DNA of 64,000 nucleotides from Moringa oleifera (Eukaryota; Streptophyta; Magnoliopsida; Brassicales; Moringaceae): contig JAJFZO010000747.1 in the NCBI GenBank assembly GCA_021397835.1, positions 8,266,501 through 8,330,500 of the forward strand, written 5' to 3'. Position 1 is the first letter of the stretch. Each line of letters begins with the position of its first letter. Shown here piece by piece: positions 1 to 13,040 of this stretch. Under the pieces are notes generated by a model. That model saw nothing but the letters and a program-made list of their open reading frames with translations, was not told where the DNA came from and ran no database searches. Position numbers and translations under genes: made by a program.

Positions 1-189
1 ATCATTGTCTCATATGAGGCATGATTTGTCAACTAGGTCACTTTGCCATCTAATTTTAGATGAAATGAAAAGGTGAAGGAAGGGGAAAAAAGAGTGGATC
101 ATGGAATTTGATATGATCTTATCCAATCAGATAACATGGTGAGTTGAAGAGATAGAAAGGTTTCAGCATGGTAGCATGGCCAGTCTTTT

Positions 190-1776
190 ACAGAAGGAAA
201 GCCTATGTCGAATAAGTGAATAGGAAAGATCTCCAAGGATTCTTATCTTATTCCATTCTAATGGCTCGATTAGCAAGAAAAAATTAATGACTCTTTCATC
301 TTGATAAACGAAGTTGAGCACACTCAATCACCTACTTTGCTTATTTTTTTCTTTCGACACTGTTTAATATATCATTAAAAAGCATCCAAACTGAACTTCA
401 TTATCTCGAGTCCTAGTGCTAAAATTGCACACTAATGTTTAAAAAAATTGGATCACACCTTTACACCAAAAAAGATGGAGATGGAATCCCATGCATGGTG
501 AAGATGAGCCAAGTAATTAAATCCAAGAGGCATACCATTTCTTTAAAGTGGGAGTCAAGCCTATCAAGCAATCATAATAGCAGTTAGATGAAGTCTTGAA
601 ATGAAATGAAATGAGAGGAGCACGAAAGCCGATAAAAGAAAAGAGTTGAATCACCAAGAATTAGCTTCGAAAGAATACATGCCATCAAACATAAACACAA
701 AGGCAAGATTCTAGCTAGCCTGATAGACATTAAACTAGTCAAATGGGTCTCTTATTGCATCTATTGCATCGGTGAGCATCCATCCACACAAGTGAAATGG
801 TTATGGTTAACAAAGTAGCTAAAACCTTAATATGAATGATGACTTAATAAGTTAGAATCCTAGATTCTCTAAAAGCAAAGCTCAGTTGAAGAATCAAATA
901 GCCCATTTGTTGGGAAGCTCGATCAAGACTAAAGTGAGTGAAAATCGTGAATTTGATAGAATTAGGTCACTCACGTTGAAATGTCCCAGGCCCTTTAAAG
1001 TAAAAGAAGTATAAGTGGGATGGACTAAATAATAGTCCAATTCTCTTTGGTCGAGAAAAAAGTAATTACATAGGGAGTTCTACAGCTGATTAACTCTTCA
1101 AGGCGGGTAAGAATAAATCCCACTTAAGAGTTTCGTACATGCCCACAACTGATCAATGCATGAGGATCCATAGCACCTGAAAGTGGGGAAGATGACTTCA
1201 AGTGGTTGGGACTTAGCCTAACGATTAAGGAAGCACAAGCAGTTGAAGAATTCAGCCTACCAAAAGACAAGGGGCTTATACTTATTGTAAAGGTTAGGTG
1301 GTAGGTTTAGGATTCAAACCACATAAGAGGTCTACCACTTTATTAACCTAGGAAAATAAAAAGCTCATGGCTTTAGAAATTAATTCATTTCCTAAATAAA
1401 GTGAGACTTTGAAAGTTACACTTTGACACGAAAGAACCAAGACAACCTTTACTTCACGTGAAGAATGTAGATAGGTGGCCAAGCCCTACTTTCATTCAAG
1501 CTATGTAGATAAAGATCCAAAATGGACTTTATCATCAATAGCCACATTAGTTAGACACGAGTGAGGAAAGAAAAAAGATCACTTTTTAGCTACAACTGAC
1601 CACCTGTTAAATCTAAAGAAAAAAATCAAAATTGGATGCTTCGCAAAGAGCCCATTAAGAGAATAAGGTGGCTCAGGTGATGCAGCTTGGAAGTTACATA
1701 CCTAAGAGAAATGTGAAAGAGGGCTAGCTCCAAGGATCGAAAATGAATAGAGTAATAGCTTATTATTAGTGCTTAA
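190..1776. repeat. Duplicated block A, copy 1
   Basis: This stretch matches 29,230-30,817 in the same orientation at a nearly constant offset of about 29,041 bases, with many substitutions. Copy 1 keeps about 70 bases near 1,090-1,160 that copy 2 has lost, and copy 2 keeps about 60 bases near 30,240-30,300 that copy 1 has lost, so both have decayed. No gene is recognisable. Texture and linkage to block B suggest mitochondrial spacer, which is inference. Bases 1-189 show no clear partner and nothing identifiable. Confidence 0.85.
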
Positions 1777-2490
1777 AAAGCCATTTGAGCTAGTCTTTCA
1801 ACTAGGTTAGGTGAAAAGAGCAAAAATGTCTTGCCCTTTAAATGACTTAATAAGCAGGCATTGACTTTTTAACTTAATAAAGGAGTCTTGAGATTAGATG
1901 ACACATTTTCTATATTCACTCGTTAATAAAGAATATTCCTTATCCTAATGCGCTTAGGTATATTGCGATTTCACCGAAGATAGTCAATATCGATAACAAG
2001 GGCCAAAAGCTATTACACTACGAGATAAGAGAGAGAAAAAAGATAATGAGGTCTTGAGGAAAGGAATGCACCATTACAATTAGGAAAGTCAAGTGTGACC
2101 AAAGTTTGTAAGATTTATCCTCTAAAGCAATGCCGATCGAGGGAAAAAAAAAGAAATGAAATTCCTCTTTCTTAAATTGATGGCATCGATAAAGAATCTA
2201 CTTTTACTTTAGTGTGAAGTAATTATGTAGGATGTATCCCCCATCCTTATATTTTTTATTTATAGAGTTTGATTGAGAATTGAAAGAATAAATTTTTTCT
2301 TTATTAGGTCAATTAGCCAAAGCCACTCTTTATTTAACATCAAGCTGGCAGAAAGCCTTTTCAACAGTAGGAATTGTGAAAGCCTTCAGCTTATGAGCTA
2401 GGGAAAAGCCCAGTCTTGTGGAGTAAAAGGAAAGAGTTACTACTAGAGGACTAACTTTGCCTTTCTTAAAAATATCCTTAGTGTTAGCCT
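1777..2490. other. Unassigned decayed sequence, copy 1 only
   Basis: The partner sequence in copy 2 stops at about 1,776, where the CACTA remnant begins. No open frame, RNA gene or repeat was recognised here. Its last three bases, CCT at 2,488-2,490, are the left target duplication of the next element. Confidence 0.5.
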
Positions 2491-2519
2491 CATTACTACA
2501 AATAAAAGATTTAATGATA

Positions 2520-2880
2520 GTTAAAAATGATTCTTAATGATAGTTCTAGAACTGTCATTCTTGTTAATATCAACAAGGAAGAGGGATATTTAATGATAGT
2601 TATTGAAAACTATCATCAAAGACCTCTCTCTTTAATGACAACTATTTTAAAACTGTCATTAAAGGGGGAGTCTTTAGCGACAGTTATAAAAGAACTGTCA
2701 TTAACGATCTCCTTTTTAATGACAGTTTTGAAAGAACTATCATTAAAGGTTGGGATTTAATGATAGTTCTATTAGAACTATCACTAAAAGAAGGTACCTT
2801 TAATGTTAATTTTCAATAACCTATCATTAAAAGTACTTCTTGATAGCTTTAATAGAGCTACCATTAAAAGTACTTTTTAA
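2520..2880. repeat. Left subterminal repeat cluster of the CACTA element
   Basis: About a dozen copies of a 10-bp motif, AATGAYAGTT or its reverse complement, occur here at intervals of some 20-40 bases, usually as facing pairs. In CACTA elements such clusters bind the TnpA/TNP1-type protein and are needed for transposition; that role is family knowledge. The open frame across 2,527-2,760 is a by-product of the repeats. Confidence 0.85.
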
Positions 2881-3919
2881 TAATTTCAAAATAAATACAA
2901 AATTCTTACATACAGATTATCCAAAACCTACATATATAAAATTCTTCCCATCAACTGCATCTTTTTCACACATTAACTACATCTTGTATACATTAACACA
3001 ATTCTTCACAATATCCACACAAAATTTTCTCCATCAAAATCACATTGCAATAAATGAATACTACACACTTTAATTAAACTTGGTCCACATATATAAGTAC
3101 ACAATTATCAAATACACTAATCCTTATTCTTTCTATACACTTTTATGAAACAACTATACTATCTTTCTTCATTCAACATAATTGCACCATCATTTTAACA
3201 CTTCAATGCCAACACTTCAATGAAACAACTTATTTTTTCTATACACTTCAATACCATTTTACTCAAATCATCATCACTTCTTCTATGTTTGAAAACACTT
3301 CAACATAATCTAATCCAAATAATTAATTATTTATTTATTTAAGATTTAACTAATATTAAATTAAGTTAATTACAAAATCAATATAAATTTGACAAAATAT
3401 GCCAAATCTTTACCTAACAAAATTTATTCAAACATAAATTCATCAAAATATAAATTTATCTAACTAATATCTACTTAATTCATTAATTAATCTAAAAATT
3501 ATCAAACAATAAATTCATCAATATATAGTATCCATTCTTACCTAATATATTCATCCAAATATACTTACAAAAGAACTCAAATTTTACCAATAAAAATTCA
3601 CCAAACACACCTAATGAAAAAAAAATCTCGAAATAATATACATTCTCAATTAATTCTTCAAATCAAAACCAAATTGAATAAAAATTGTTAAAAAAACTTC
3701 CATAAAAAATTTTAAATGTATCAAAATACTTACATGTTTGAATGCCAAGGATAAAGAGAAAATGAACGAATTGAAGGTGAAGGTGCAGTTGCTCCTTATA
3801 GAGACTAAGATAAATGAGAGAAGAAGGAGTAAGGAGAGAGGAAGGTTTCTTCAAAGAGGAGAAAAAGAGATCTTGCGCTTCGCTACTTCTCCAAACGTGG
3901 TTGCTACTACTTTTAGAGC

Positions 3920-4283
3920 TAGGGTTCCTCTTTAAAGAGGCCTTTTAACGTTAGTTCTATGGGAAATGATGTTAAATTAGGCTTTTAATGTCAGTTCCCA
4001 TTGAGCTGACATTAAAGGTTAATAGATTAAACCTTTTAACATCAATTCACATGGATTTGACATTAAAACCCTAATTCAACCCCTTTTTTAATATTAACTA
4101 TTTTAAAACTGACACTAAAAATAGACCTTAGATGTTAATTTTTAAAAAACTGACATTAAAAGTATCATTTAATGTCAATTGTTTAAAAACTGACATAAAA
4201 AATTATTAATGATTCTTTTAATGATAGTTCTTTTAAGAACTATTATTGAATTATTTTCAATTATTATAATTTTTGTAGTAGTG
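3920..4283. repeat. Right subterminal repeat cluster of the CACTA element
   Basis: Copies of AATGTCAGTT, AACGTTAGTT and their complements recur between about 3,945 and 4,240, followed by the right terminal inverted repeat ending in GTAGTAGTG at 4,283. The motif spelling differs slightly from the left end (GTC against GAC), so the two ends are not simple mirror images. Confidence 0.8.
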
Positions 4284-4286
4284 CCT

Positions 4287-7214
4287 TAATCTTGCTAAGT
4301 AACTAAATAATCGATTTAGGAGTGGCAAGAGGAACCATAAAAGGGAATTCTTTTACTAGATCAATGTGCTGATTGAAGAACTTTACAAATTTGACTTTGA
4401 TGATCGCGATCTAACATTTCGGCTACAGCATCGCTTACCACATCTTGTGGGATCATCATCCATTCAAATGTCTTTTTTATTAGCAACCTTTCATACAAAT
4501 TTTATACGTAAGAAGAAAAAAATAGATCTTCTTATACAAGAGCAAAGTATCTTAAAAGAATAAAACTTTATATGCTATTCAGTGTCTAAGGGACCATATT
4601 AGAATGAATAAACACTTAGAGGATAGTCTTCTAAGTAACTCTTTCAATCCATTAGGTGTTGAGACTTACTAATGCTAGATTACAAAGCCTTTTGGTAGTA
4701 AAAACCCTTCATTAAGAACCTGGCATATAGTCAATGTTTCCAACATATACTAAGCTGAATTTTCTTAAGTAAACTACTGAGTTATGAGCAAGGTAGACCA
4801 AGGCACCTTCCTTTTCTAAGTTTCTTACTTTAGTTTCATTCAGCTAAAGCCTAACTTTCATTAATTGAATTTACCTACTTTCATGCTTAAGCCTGACTTA
4901 AGTCAATTACTTAATCAACCATGTTATAAGGAAGAGAAAGCTAGGTGTATTTGGAAAAAAGAGAATGTCTCTTTATTAGGCCTCACTCCAATTGATTCAT
5001 TTTCTAACTTGACACATGATGGGAAAACAGCTACTTTGAGTGGAAACTCTATCAAAATGGAAGAAAGAGAATGAAATTCCTATTCAACTTACTTTCCCTT
5101 GGACTAGAATGTCGTTCAATCAACTAAGTCCCTCTAAAAGCAAGTTTGGGATTCAAAAGACTAGAAAGAGCTTACCATAAGCAATTAATATTGTGATCAA
5201 AGGAGAAGACATCATTGTAAAGTCAACATGGAGCTCGAAAGGTTAGTTAAGTTGAGCAATTCAAATGTTACAACACCGCATGGGGAAGAACTATACATAT
5301 ATGGGAATCTTTCTATTTTAACTTCTTAAAGACTACTTTTTTGGTTAAAACATCTTAACTAGACAAAGCTACCAAAAGCAATAGGTATCTCTTCTTTTAA
5401 CATAGGTTTATATAAGAAAAAAGCTTATGTTGTGATTGTTTGCTTCCATTTCATCTGTCCAAATATAGCTGCTTAATTTGTTTATTTAAGTCATAAAGAT
5501 TTGGGCACTTTGATTGGTATTTTTTTTTAATTGTTTGTTGGAACCAACTGTGCAAACAAATTCGATGTCGACATCATCGTAGGACACCATTGTAATGATG
5601 TAGTTAGAAAATTTTCCATGTGCCCACCACTATCCGAAAAACCTTTTCTTCTTTCTCATGTCTTCTTATTTGACTTTTTAATATTGGAAGGTATAGAAAA
5701 CCTACGAAATTCACTTCCAACAAACATACAATATCTTACTTTGAAGGTTTGGAACAAATGAAAAGCATACTAAAAAGGGAATAGATAAGCATTCCACACT
5801 ATAATAATGCGATAAAGGGAGGCCTATGGGAAGACACTCGAAAAAAGAGTCCCGCCCTATTTCGAAGTTGAGGAGGCATAAAGCAATAAAAAGGCTATGG
5901 AAATGCTGCTTACATAACCAGAAAGCCAGTCTCGTGCCCTAACCCTTGAAGATGAGCAAATAGTTAGTCTTTTGTGGAAAAATACTTTTAGCTACAATTC
6001 GATCTCGAAAGCCTAGACTACATAAAAAGCGATTGACTCTTCCACTACTACATGAACGATCCACTTTTTTTTTTTATTGTCACTTCTATATAAGTGAATA
6101 AATCTTTGTGATTCAATCGACTCAATTCTTATTCTTACGCTCGAGTCAAAAGATACCTTAGGAATAGTGAACAGTGCAAGTAAAATCCTATTTAATTTAA
6201 AAGAAGGCTTTATCTCATCCCTTCCCATGATAGCTAAACCAAAAAGAGGGAGCATTCATCACCTTTAAAAAGAGCTACCTTGTTTTCACCCTTGGTGAAC
6301 TTTCCTTTAAAGACAAACATGAGTGGATCCAACCCTATTCTTTTGGTAGCAAGTCAGATTTCTTTCCACGAGGATATCCTGGAACGTGCGACTTACTTTT
6401 AAGAGATTCAGTCTTTTTTGCTTATAGGGTCAACGAAGAGATAGGCCTTAAACTGGGAACTCCCAAAAAAAAATTAATGATCCTTTGTTGAAGCACTAAA
6501 TAAAGAGTTTTCATTTTTTCCTTTTTGAGCTAATTCTTGTGAAAGCAGTAAATCCTTCTTTAAGTATGGAAGTAGTTAGTTAAGGCTTACCATTTGATAA
6601 TTCTTTCATTATGTTGAAAAGCTAATAGCTCTTCTTTGTTTAGTTACTGCTCTCTTGGAATCTCATTTATTAAGGAGACCCCTTCTTCTATGACACCAAA
6701 ATAATGTTCATCCTTTGACCTGTGTATAAGTATTTCATTTTTTCGACCACGATTGAACTCACTTAATTTACATATCTAAAACTCTTTGATTTAAACTACT
6801 CCAAATCTAGTGATGAACACACATTTCACCTTGGGGGACTCTTGCTTCTGTCTTCCTTTTTCTGGCTTTTGGTGTAAATGTTATCTCAATCGATCAGTTT
6901 CTTCTAGTTTGTGCCTATTAAAAGCAAAACCATGCCCTACCACCAAGAATAAATTCTCGCCATCTATTTGGAGGAAGAACTTCTTCAACAAAAGAAATTG
7001 CAGCTGTTAGTCTAATAGTTTACTTCGCACTTTAAGAGAAAGAGTTCTGGCATACTATTCTATTATGATACAAAACCCTCAGGAAACTTCACTACTTTGA
7101 GAGTAAAGTTATGCCTTTTATACTGCTGGGCATGAGTAGACTGCTTTCCTTGTCTGTATTTTGTACATTTTCTTATCTAATATAAAAAGTTTTCCCTCAT
7201 CACCTGTCCTATTT
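4287..7214. other. Unassigned sequence, absent from copy 2
   Basis: This 2.9 kb links the CACTA element to block B in copy 1 and has no counterpart in copy 2, where the larger CACTA remnant sits instead. Short frames such as 4,366-4,563 and 6,810-7,010 show no recognisable domain. The texture resembles the decayed mitochondrial spacer elsewhere, but I cannot assign any gene. Confidence 0.45.
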
Positions 7215-8372
7215 GAAATTTCTTGCAATAGTTAACGAGCAAGAAGAGGTTTAGGAAGTTGATTCAAGTAAGAAAAGCAAGACCATTAACTTGGCTATGC
7301 TATGATTCCTATTAAGAAAAAAGAACTTACAACTACTAGCATCGATTTGGACTAATAAGAGCTACTTTACCACTACCTACTAGTAGTCCTTCTTCTAATT
7401 GATTCAACAAAAAGGCTTTTTCCTCTAACAACGAGGCTATTCCTAACTTCGATCTTTCTTTTACTTATCTTGAATTGAATGCAGGTTTAATCCTTTCTAT
7501 GGGTATGACTAATTTGACCATTTAACAAAGAAAGGGTGACTCTCCTACTTGAACCAATAGCTATTTTGGATCATGCTTTAGAAAAGATAGGCTTTTGCCT
7601 CGGAGTTCTTTTTGAAATAAAATAAAATTCCCCATACTAACCTAATCCTCCTAGACCAAAGAAGCAACTAAATCGATTCTTAATAAAAGAAAGGAAACTA
7701 AGGAAGTAAACAGGAAAGTAGAAATGGGAAGATCGCTAGTTCCTTTGCTTCTAACTCTTATAATACAAAGAAAGTCTACTAATGCCTTAACTTTTCCATA
7801 AAGCTTAAAAAGTGATGCCAAAGTAAAATCTTAGATGGGAGAAGCAACTAACAAGAGGCTAGCAACCCTTATCAATACCAACAGAGTCATTCATATGAAC
7901 TACCTATTCTATCTTATATTCCATAACCTATAAAGTAAGACAGAGAAGTCATTTTCATTAAGCAACAGTGATCAACAAAGAACTAAGAACAAATGGTGAA
8001 TCCTTTATCCTTGGCTTGTAGGTCTTCTAGAAAAGGAAATTTGTCACGTTATTGAGCTATGATTTCTAATTTATATAAGAGAAGAAAATCCCCCTCCGCC
8101 ATGGCTTTCATGAAGGAAGATTGAAAGTCTCTAGATGGGTGATATGGTCCACATCTAATTTTTAAAGAGGCTTCCGCATTTGATTATGTACATGAATTAG
8201 CACAAGCACCTCTCCAAAGACTACTTTAGGTTCTTCAATTATCCTATTTTAGTATGTTGTGTGTAGGGAAGGATTGTGTCTTTATGTTTGTTATGGTCTT
8301 CGTCATCATCACCTGATCGATTGTGACCTAGCTTTGCCTAGTTTCAGGCATCTTGAATTAAGACACTATATA

Positions 8373-8690
8373 TCATAACCTTTTTATTTTTTGACCTTTT
8401 TCAAATGGTTCGGTATTACTACCAAAATACAAAGGCCTATCCACCCAATTAACTTTCTTCTTTGGTCGAGATTGCTTTTGTTTCTCTTTTCCTTTCGTTA
8501 TTTTCTTCTTTGTGACTTTTCTTTTGTAAGCACTGGTAGAGTGTTGAAGGCATGACATAATAGTCATGGAGCTAAGGCCCTCATAGAAGTGTAAAAAGTG
8601 TCAGCAATGATCACATGGAAGTTGGCTTCAAATTCCAGGATTCTAACTTTGATTAATAAGATGATTAATCCAAGGGCTTTTGGTTTATTT
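8373..8690 (-). pseudogene. Ty3/gypsy aspartic-protease-like remnant (copy 1)
   Basis: On the minus strand, around 8,606-8,650, a stretch reads roughly as VRILEFEANFHVI, similar to the region before the LLGRPW motif in plant Ty3/gypsy aspartic proteases. A Lys-rich piece ending near 8,400 with VNWVDRPLYFG follows. The LLGRPW motif is disrupted and there are several frame breaks. The duplicate at 40,890-41,290 retains the same pieces with other mutations. It could instead be an unrelated mitochondrial reading frame; the retroelement call rests on one short motif region. Confidence 0.4.
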
Positions 8691-10424
8691 TGAGCTACAC
8701 CCTAGGTTGACAATCTTTTCTTGGGAGAGATATTTTACATCTAACTCTAGATTCCTATTCATTGAGACTTTATTCCAATTCTGGAATAGTCTTTTTCCAT
8801 GCCTTCTCATTATTACGGCATATGAATAAAAATCCTTATAATTAGTACATAAGAAAAATAACAACCAAGGCCTGTGTATAGGATTCTGTGGTAAGCTTTT
8901 GATAACAGTCATTGAACATGACGAGATAGCCTTTTCTAACATAACCAGTAGCTTTTACAATCTAGTTGGAATCCCTCCCCCCTTTGGAGTTGAATTACTT
9001 TGTTCTTTTGTTCTTTTTTTTTTTTTGGCTAATCAATATCATTTCATGTTCCAACTTAGGCATTATAGTGGAGACACAAGAGATCACACTTGATCCTGTG
9101 ATCTATCATGCAATTGAAATTCATTATTGGTGGGTTTCACAATCAATCCTTCATGGGTGAAATGGGTTTAGTGTTTCTCAACCCAGCAGCGGCTCACAAC
9201 TATAAATTGTAAATTTCTTTTTCTTCAGCTTTTCATATTGAAATTAGTAATTCTCTTTAGATAACATCATATAGGAAGGGGAACCTTCTACATTTTACCT
9301 TATGTGGCTTTGATCCAAATGAGCTTGTCGAGGAGTTAGAAGTAGTGAAAGTTGAAAGATCTAGCTCTAAGGCCAAGGGATTCTCCACTAATTCGAAGAA
9401 AACTGAGGCTATCGAGGTCTTTACTAGTGCTAAAGTAAGAGAAGATGAAAGATCATCTTGTAGTGCTAACTTCTGCCTAATTAAAAAAGAAGGCAGGTGT
9501 CTTTTTTCCATCAACTTGATGATGGAAATGAAGAATTTACTTCTCTAGATAGATCTAAAGAATTGATAAAAGTCAAAGATCCTAGCTCAAATCAAAAAGA
9601 AGTATTGCCTTGAGTTAGAAGTGCGCCAATGGGTAGGGAGGAGACGTAAGGGTTTCGTTTAGCTACATTTTAGGCCAAGAAAAAGAGTCTGCAAGAAAGT
9701 TCTTCTAGGTGCACGATAGTATTTACTTTAGTGTATATGAGGCAACTAACTGCCAACATCAATTTACCTTTTAGATAAAGAGGTAATAATCGATATTATG
9801 ATAGATTTAATCTCCTTTAAATGTTTCTTACAATAGATCTAGTACTTATTGAATTCACTCTAAATAACCACCAGCAAAAAGGTAACTAGTGGATCCACCT
9901 ATAGCAAAGGCAAAGGCATCACCAGCCTTTCATATCGAGATCATGATCCAATTTCATATATGAGGCTATAAACATTAAACCAAGGACTAATAGCAATTGA
10001 TCGAGAAGACTCTCTATTAATATACCTAAATATATCTTTTTTTAGGTTTGTTTAATAGCTAAAGCTACCCTTCCCTTTTCTTCTTTGACTTCACTCTTAT
10101 TGAAGGAAAGCTCTTAGTAATGTCATTTCATTAATAGGCATATTCAACTAAGTTCCCGAAGTTAAGGTTTCTTTCTTCACTTTGATGAATGATTAGTTCT
10201 GGGTTGAATGGAATGGGCAAATGAGTTAGTAAAATTCTTTCGAGTTTAAAGACAAGGCATAGTGACCCTTTACCTCAATGGAAGAGGAAATTCTGTTATG
10301 AATAATACATTCTAATTCTCATTCTTGCAACAAAATCTTGTAGCGAAATTTTATCCCATTCATGGTCTTAATGAGGCAAAAAGCAACCTATTTGCCATCT
10401 TGGTGAGGTGGATTTCGATTCCTT
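8691..10424. other. Unassigned part of block B, copy 1
   Basis: No recognisable gene. Frames such as 9,257-9,514 and 9,345-9,548 overlap on opposite strands, and the corresponding frames in copy 2 are broken at different places, so they are not under protein selection. Confidence 0.5.
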
Positions 10425-10970
10425 GCAAGCCTTACAAGCTTATGGTTTCGTGTTCTATTTCATACTCTAATGGGGGTTCTTTTCAGCCTTCCCTTATGGT
10501 ACACTTTGTTATTGATCACCTAGGAGTATTTAGCCTTACAAGGCAGTCTTTACTGATTCACATGGCATTCCATGTGCCCCATGATATTTAGGTTAGAGCA
10601 TAAGCTAATGATGCTTTTAGCTACTGAACTTTTACCATCTAGGGTGCAATACTCCATTGTTTTGCCTAGCAGCATGAAGCTTTTATTGCTCTCCCATAAC
10701 CCTATTTTCGTGGTTTAAGTTACTCTCATTTTGCTTGCCACTACTATAGGAATCGCTTTTGCTTTCTTTTCCTCTGGCTACTAATATGTTTTAGTTTGCT
10801 AGGTTGTCTCTTACCTACCTATGGATTCGGCAGCAGTTTGAAAGGTTGACCCATTCAAAAATATTTGGATTTACGCTTATTTTCAACTCCCCGAAGCATT
10901 TTGTCATCTAATGCACCCTTTCTCATCTCTTGGAGCCTAGGTATCCACCGTAAGCCTTTCCTTGTTTGAA
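10425..10970 (-). pseudogene. rrn23: Plastid 23S rRNA 5' fragment (copy 1)
   Basis: The minus strand from 10,970 downward follows the first 550 or so bases of plastid 23S rRNA: the 5' start TTCAAACAAGGAAAGG, the run through GCTTCGGGGAGTTGAAAA, and further conserved helices to near 10,425, where similarity stops abruptly. It lies about 160 bases from trnA, the normal plastid spacing and order (trnI, trnA, rrn23). Many CG positions have become TG or CA. The remaining 80% or so of 23S is missing, so this is a dead fragment, carried either in mitochondrial DNA or from a direct plastid transfer. Confidence 0.93.
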
Positions 10971-11130
10971 CCTAACCCCTAACTTTAAGGCTATGCCATC
11001 CTAAGGTGTTGCTAATTGGAAGGATCTTATCTTATCAACGTTCATGAATAAGAAATTCTAGATCAAACTACCGAATAAAAAAAATTAGGTGCTATCATAT
11101 AACTTTGTATTTATTTAAGTTCACGAGTTA

Positions 11131-11997
11131 GAGATAAGCAGAGTCGAACCATTGACATCTACCATAAGGTAAACCACCGCCTATCAAGCCCCTAACTGAT
11201 TCTACTACAAAGGCCAATGACAAATAATAACTGCCCCCTCCCCCTTACATACGACTTACAACTTTCATTATACTGTGCTCTCCAAAGAGCAACTCTTCTT
11301 AAATTCTCAAAAAGTGTCGTGTTGAAATCCCATTCTAACTAAGGATTCTAGTGGTTTTGGAGGGTCCAGCTACAAGAGAACCAGGAATGGAAAGCTTCCC
11401 CCTTTTTTCGCCGTACTTTTTCAAATGCTGGTTTTAAGAATAAATGATTACCATTTTTAGACCTTTATTACCTAATCTAAGAGCGAAAAACTAATGCATG
11501 CCACTTATTAAATAAAGTTCTATGGTCGGCCCATGACCCTAAGATACCAAAGGCATCCTCAACATGATCTCAAAGCTCCTATGAGCTGTAGACAATAGGG
11601 TTGGTCCATGGATTTTTCTTTCTTTTGCGGCATTTCACTCAAAGTGTTAAAGGAAGATAATGCATCGAGTTGTTTGCAAGGGCTAACTTGTTCTTTTCCC
11701 TAATGATATTAGATGAAGGACCCTAGTAGAGCTACTGACTCAAACTGTTATCCATGTATAATCCATTAAATTTAACGAATTGACCATTCTACCTCCTCTA
11801 CGTTCTTTACAATCCATCTTTGTCTCAATAGAGTTTTTCAATGGCATGTTTCGGTCCTTTTCCCTATTACTTAAAAAAAGTGAACCACCAATTAAAGTAC
11901 AAAATGCTATCATTATCACTGGACAATTAAACACTTAACCCGTAATCTCAACGACCCAATTGCAAGAGTGAAGCTCTACTAATTGAGTTATATCCTC
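11131..11997 (-). pseudogene. trnA-UGC: Plastid tRNA-Ala(UGC) with group II intron, decayed (copy 1)
   Basis: The 5' half of the tRNA is at 11,961-11,997 (anticodon TGC followed by AATTGGGTCGTT of the intron start) and the 3' half at about 11,131-11,166, with the TpsiC arm GGTTCGACTC. The 795-base interval follows the plastid trnA group II intron. The gene ends 64 bases from trnI, as in plastid genomes. Substitutions in both exons break stem pairs, so a functional tRNA is unlikely. Confidence 0.93.
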
Positions 11998-12060
11998 TCG
12001 AGCCAAGTGGAGCATGCATGAAGAAGTAAGTTACTTTTCTATTGTTTTCCTTAGTGCAGG

Positions 12061-13040
12061 TGGGCCATCTTGAACCTAAGCCAGAGACCTCATCTATGAA
12101 GTAAATCATCTCACATACAAGCAAAACAATTAGGAAAGAATCAATACATTCCTTTTTTAGAGCGATTCATCCTTCTTGAGTACTGGCTACAGTATATAAC
12201 TTTTCGTTGTACTACAATTTACAAGTTTGCTTATTTCCCCCTCTTCCTTACCATGGAAAGTATTTATGAAAAAAACTCTGATGAGAAAAAAATAAGGGTG
12301 TTAAGAGATCCTCTTAGCCCAACCCTAGACACTTTAAGATCCGTTTTTAAACTTGCTCTTATTTTGAGTCAAGAGATAGATAAATAGACACGTCCCGTTG
12401 CACTGATCGGGGGCATTCGTAGTGACTGAGGGAATTAAAGACCAAGAAGTAAGTTATTTATCAGCCAAGCGTTCTGCTTACGGCTAGTTTCAATCTCTTG
12501 GTCCCTACAAAAAGGAAAAAGAATTTCACATTCTTTCTTTTGGGAAGAGAGGAAGTGTAACAACCTATTGGTTATAGCTTTCTTCGAAAAAGAATGGAAA
12601 ACAAAAGTCTCGAACAGTACGATCCCTCTATCACCGTAAAATAAAAGGGGTGATCTTGTAGTTCTTGAACTTTGGAGATATGTTGCTCAATGCTCTATTT
12701 TATTTTCCCATTAAGATCAAACCTAAACTTATACTTAAGAGACAGTTGTCCATACATTGATAAGGGATGTATGGATTATTAAGAAGAGAGGAGCCATGGT
12801 GGTCCCCTTTGGATTGCCCCGATCCCATGAGTGAGTAAAAAGTGAAATCTACATTATATCTCAGCTAAATCGCCCCATCTATCCTCTTAAGGAGAAGTTT
12901 GGTTTCAAACCTTTATTTGAATAGGAGAAGTATGCCATGCTAATATGCCTTGGATGATCCACATCTTAAGGTCAAGAGCTGATGAACACGTTAAACTATC
13001 CATACGGTTGAGAGCCCTCACAGCTCAAGCATAACGATGC
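12061..13040 (-). pseudogene. trnI-GAU: Plastid tRNA-Ile(GAU) 3' exon and intron, 5' exon missing (copy 1)
   Basis: The 3' exon ends at 12,061 (GATGGCCCA on the minus strand), and the plastid trnI intron can be followed to about 13,040 with many transitions. Just where the 5' exon with anticodon GAT should begin, similarity ends and other sequence starts. Copy 2 breaks off at the same place, so the break is older than the duplication and marks the edge of the plastid insert. In plastids this intron interrupts the anticodon loop region of trnI in the ribosomal operon. Confidence 0.92.

Larger units (their letters stand above)
2491..4283. mobile_element. Non-autonomous CACTA-type DNA transposon
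   Basis: The element is bounded by imperfect terminal inverted repeats: CATTACTACAAAT on the left and, read inward from the right, CACTACTACAAAAA. It is flanked by a perfect 3-bp duplication CCT at 2,488-2,490 and 4,284-4,286. CACTA ends with 3-bp duplications define the superfamily. Inside each end lie many subterminal motifs, AATGACAGTT and its complement on the left and AATGTCAGTT types on the right, often as short inverted pairs. The AT-rich core (2,880-3,900) has no recognisable transposase. The right terminus nearly matches the left terminus of the element at 59,475, so that family is a candidate source of its transposase. Confidence 0.9.

Noticed and set aside
1300..1350. A possible tRNA-like stretch near GGATTCAAACC and its partner near 30,350
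   Set aside because: Only a TpsiC-like word is present; no acceptor or anticodon stem could be paired in either copy.
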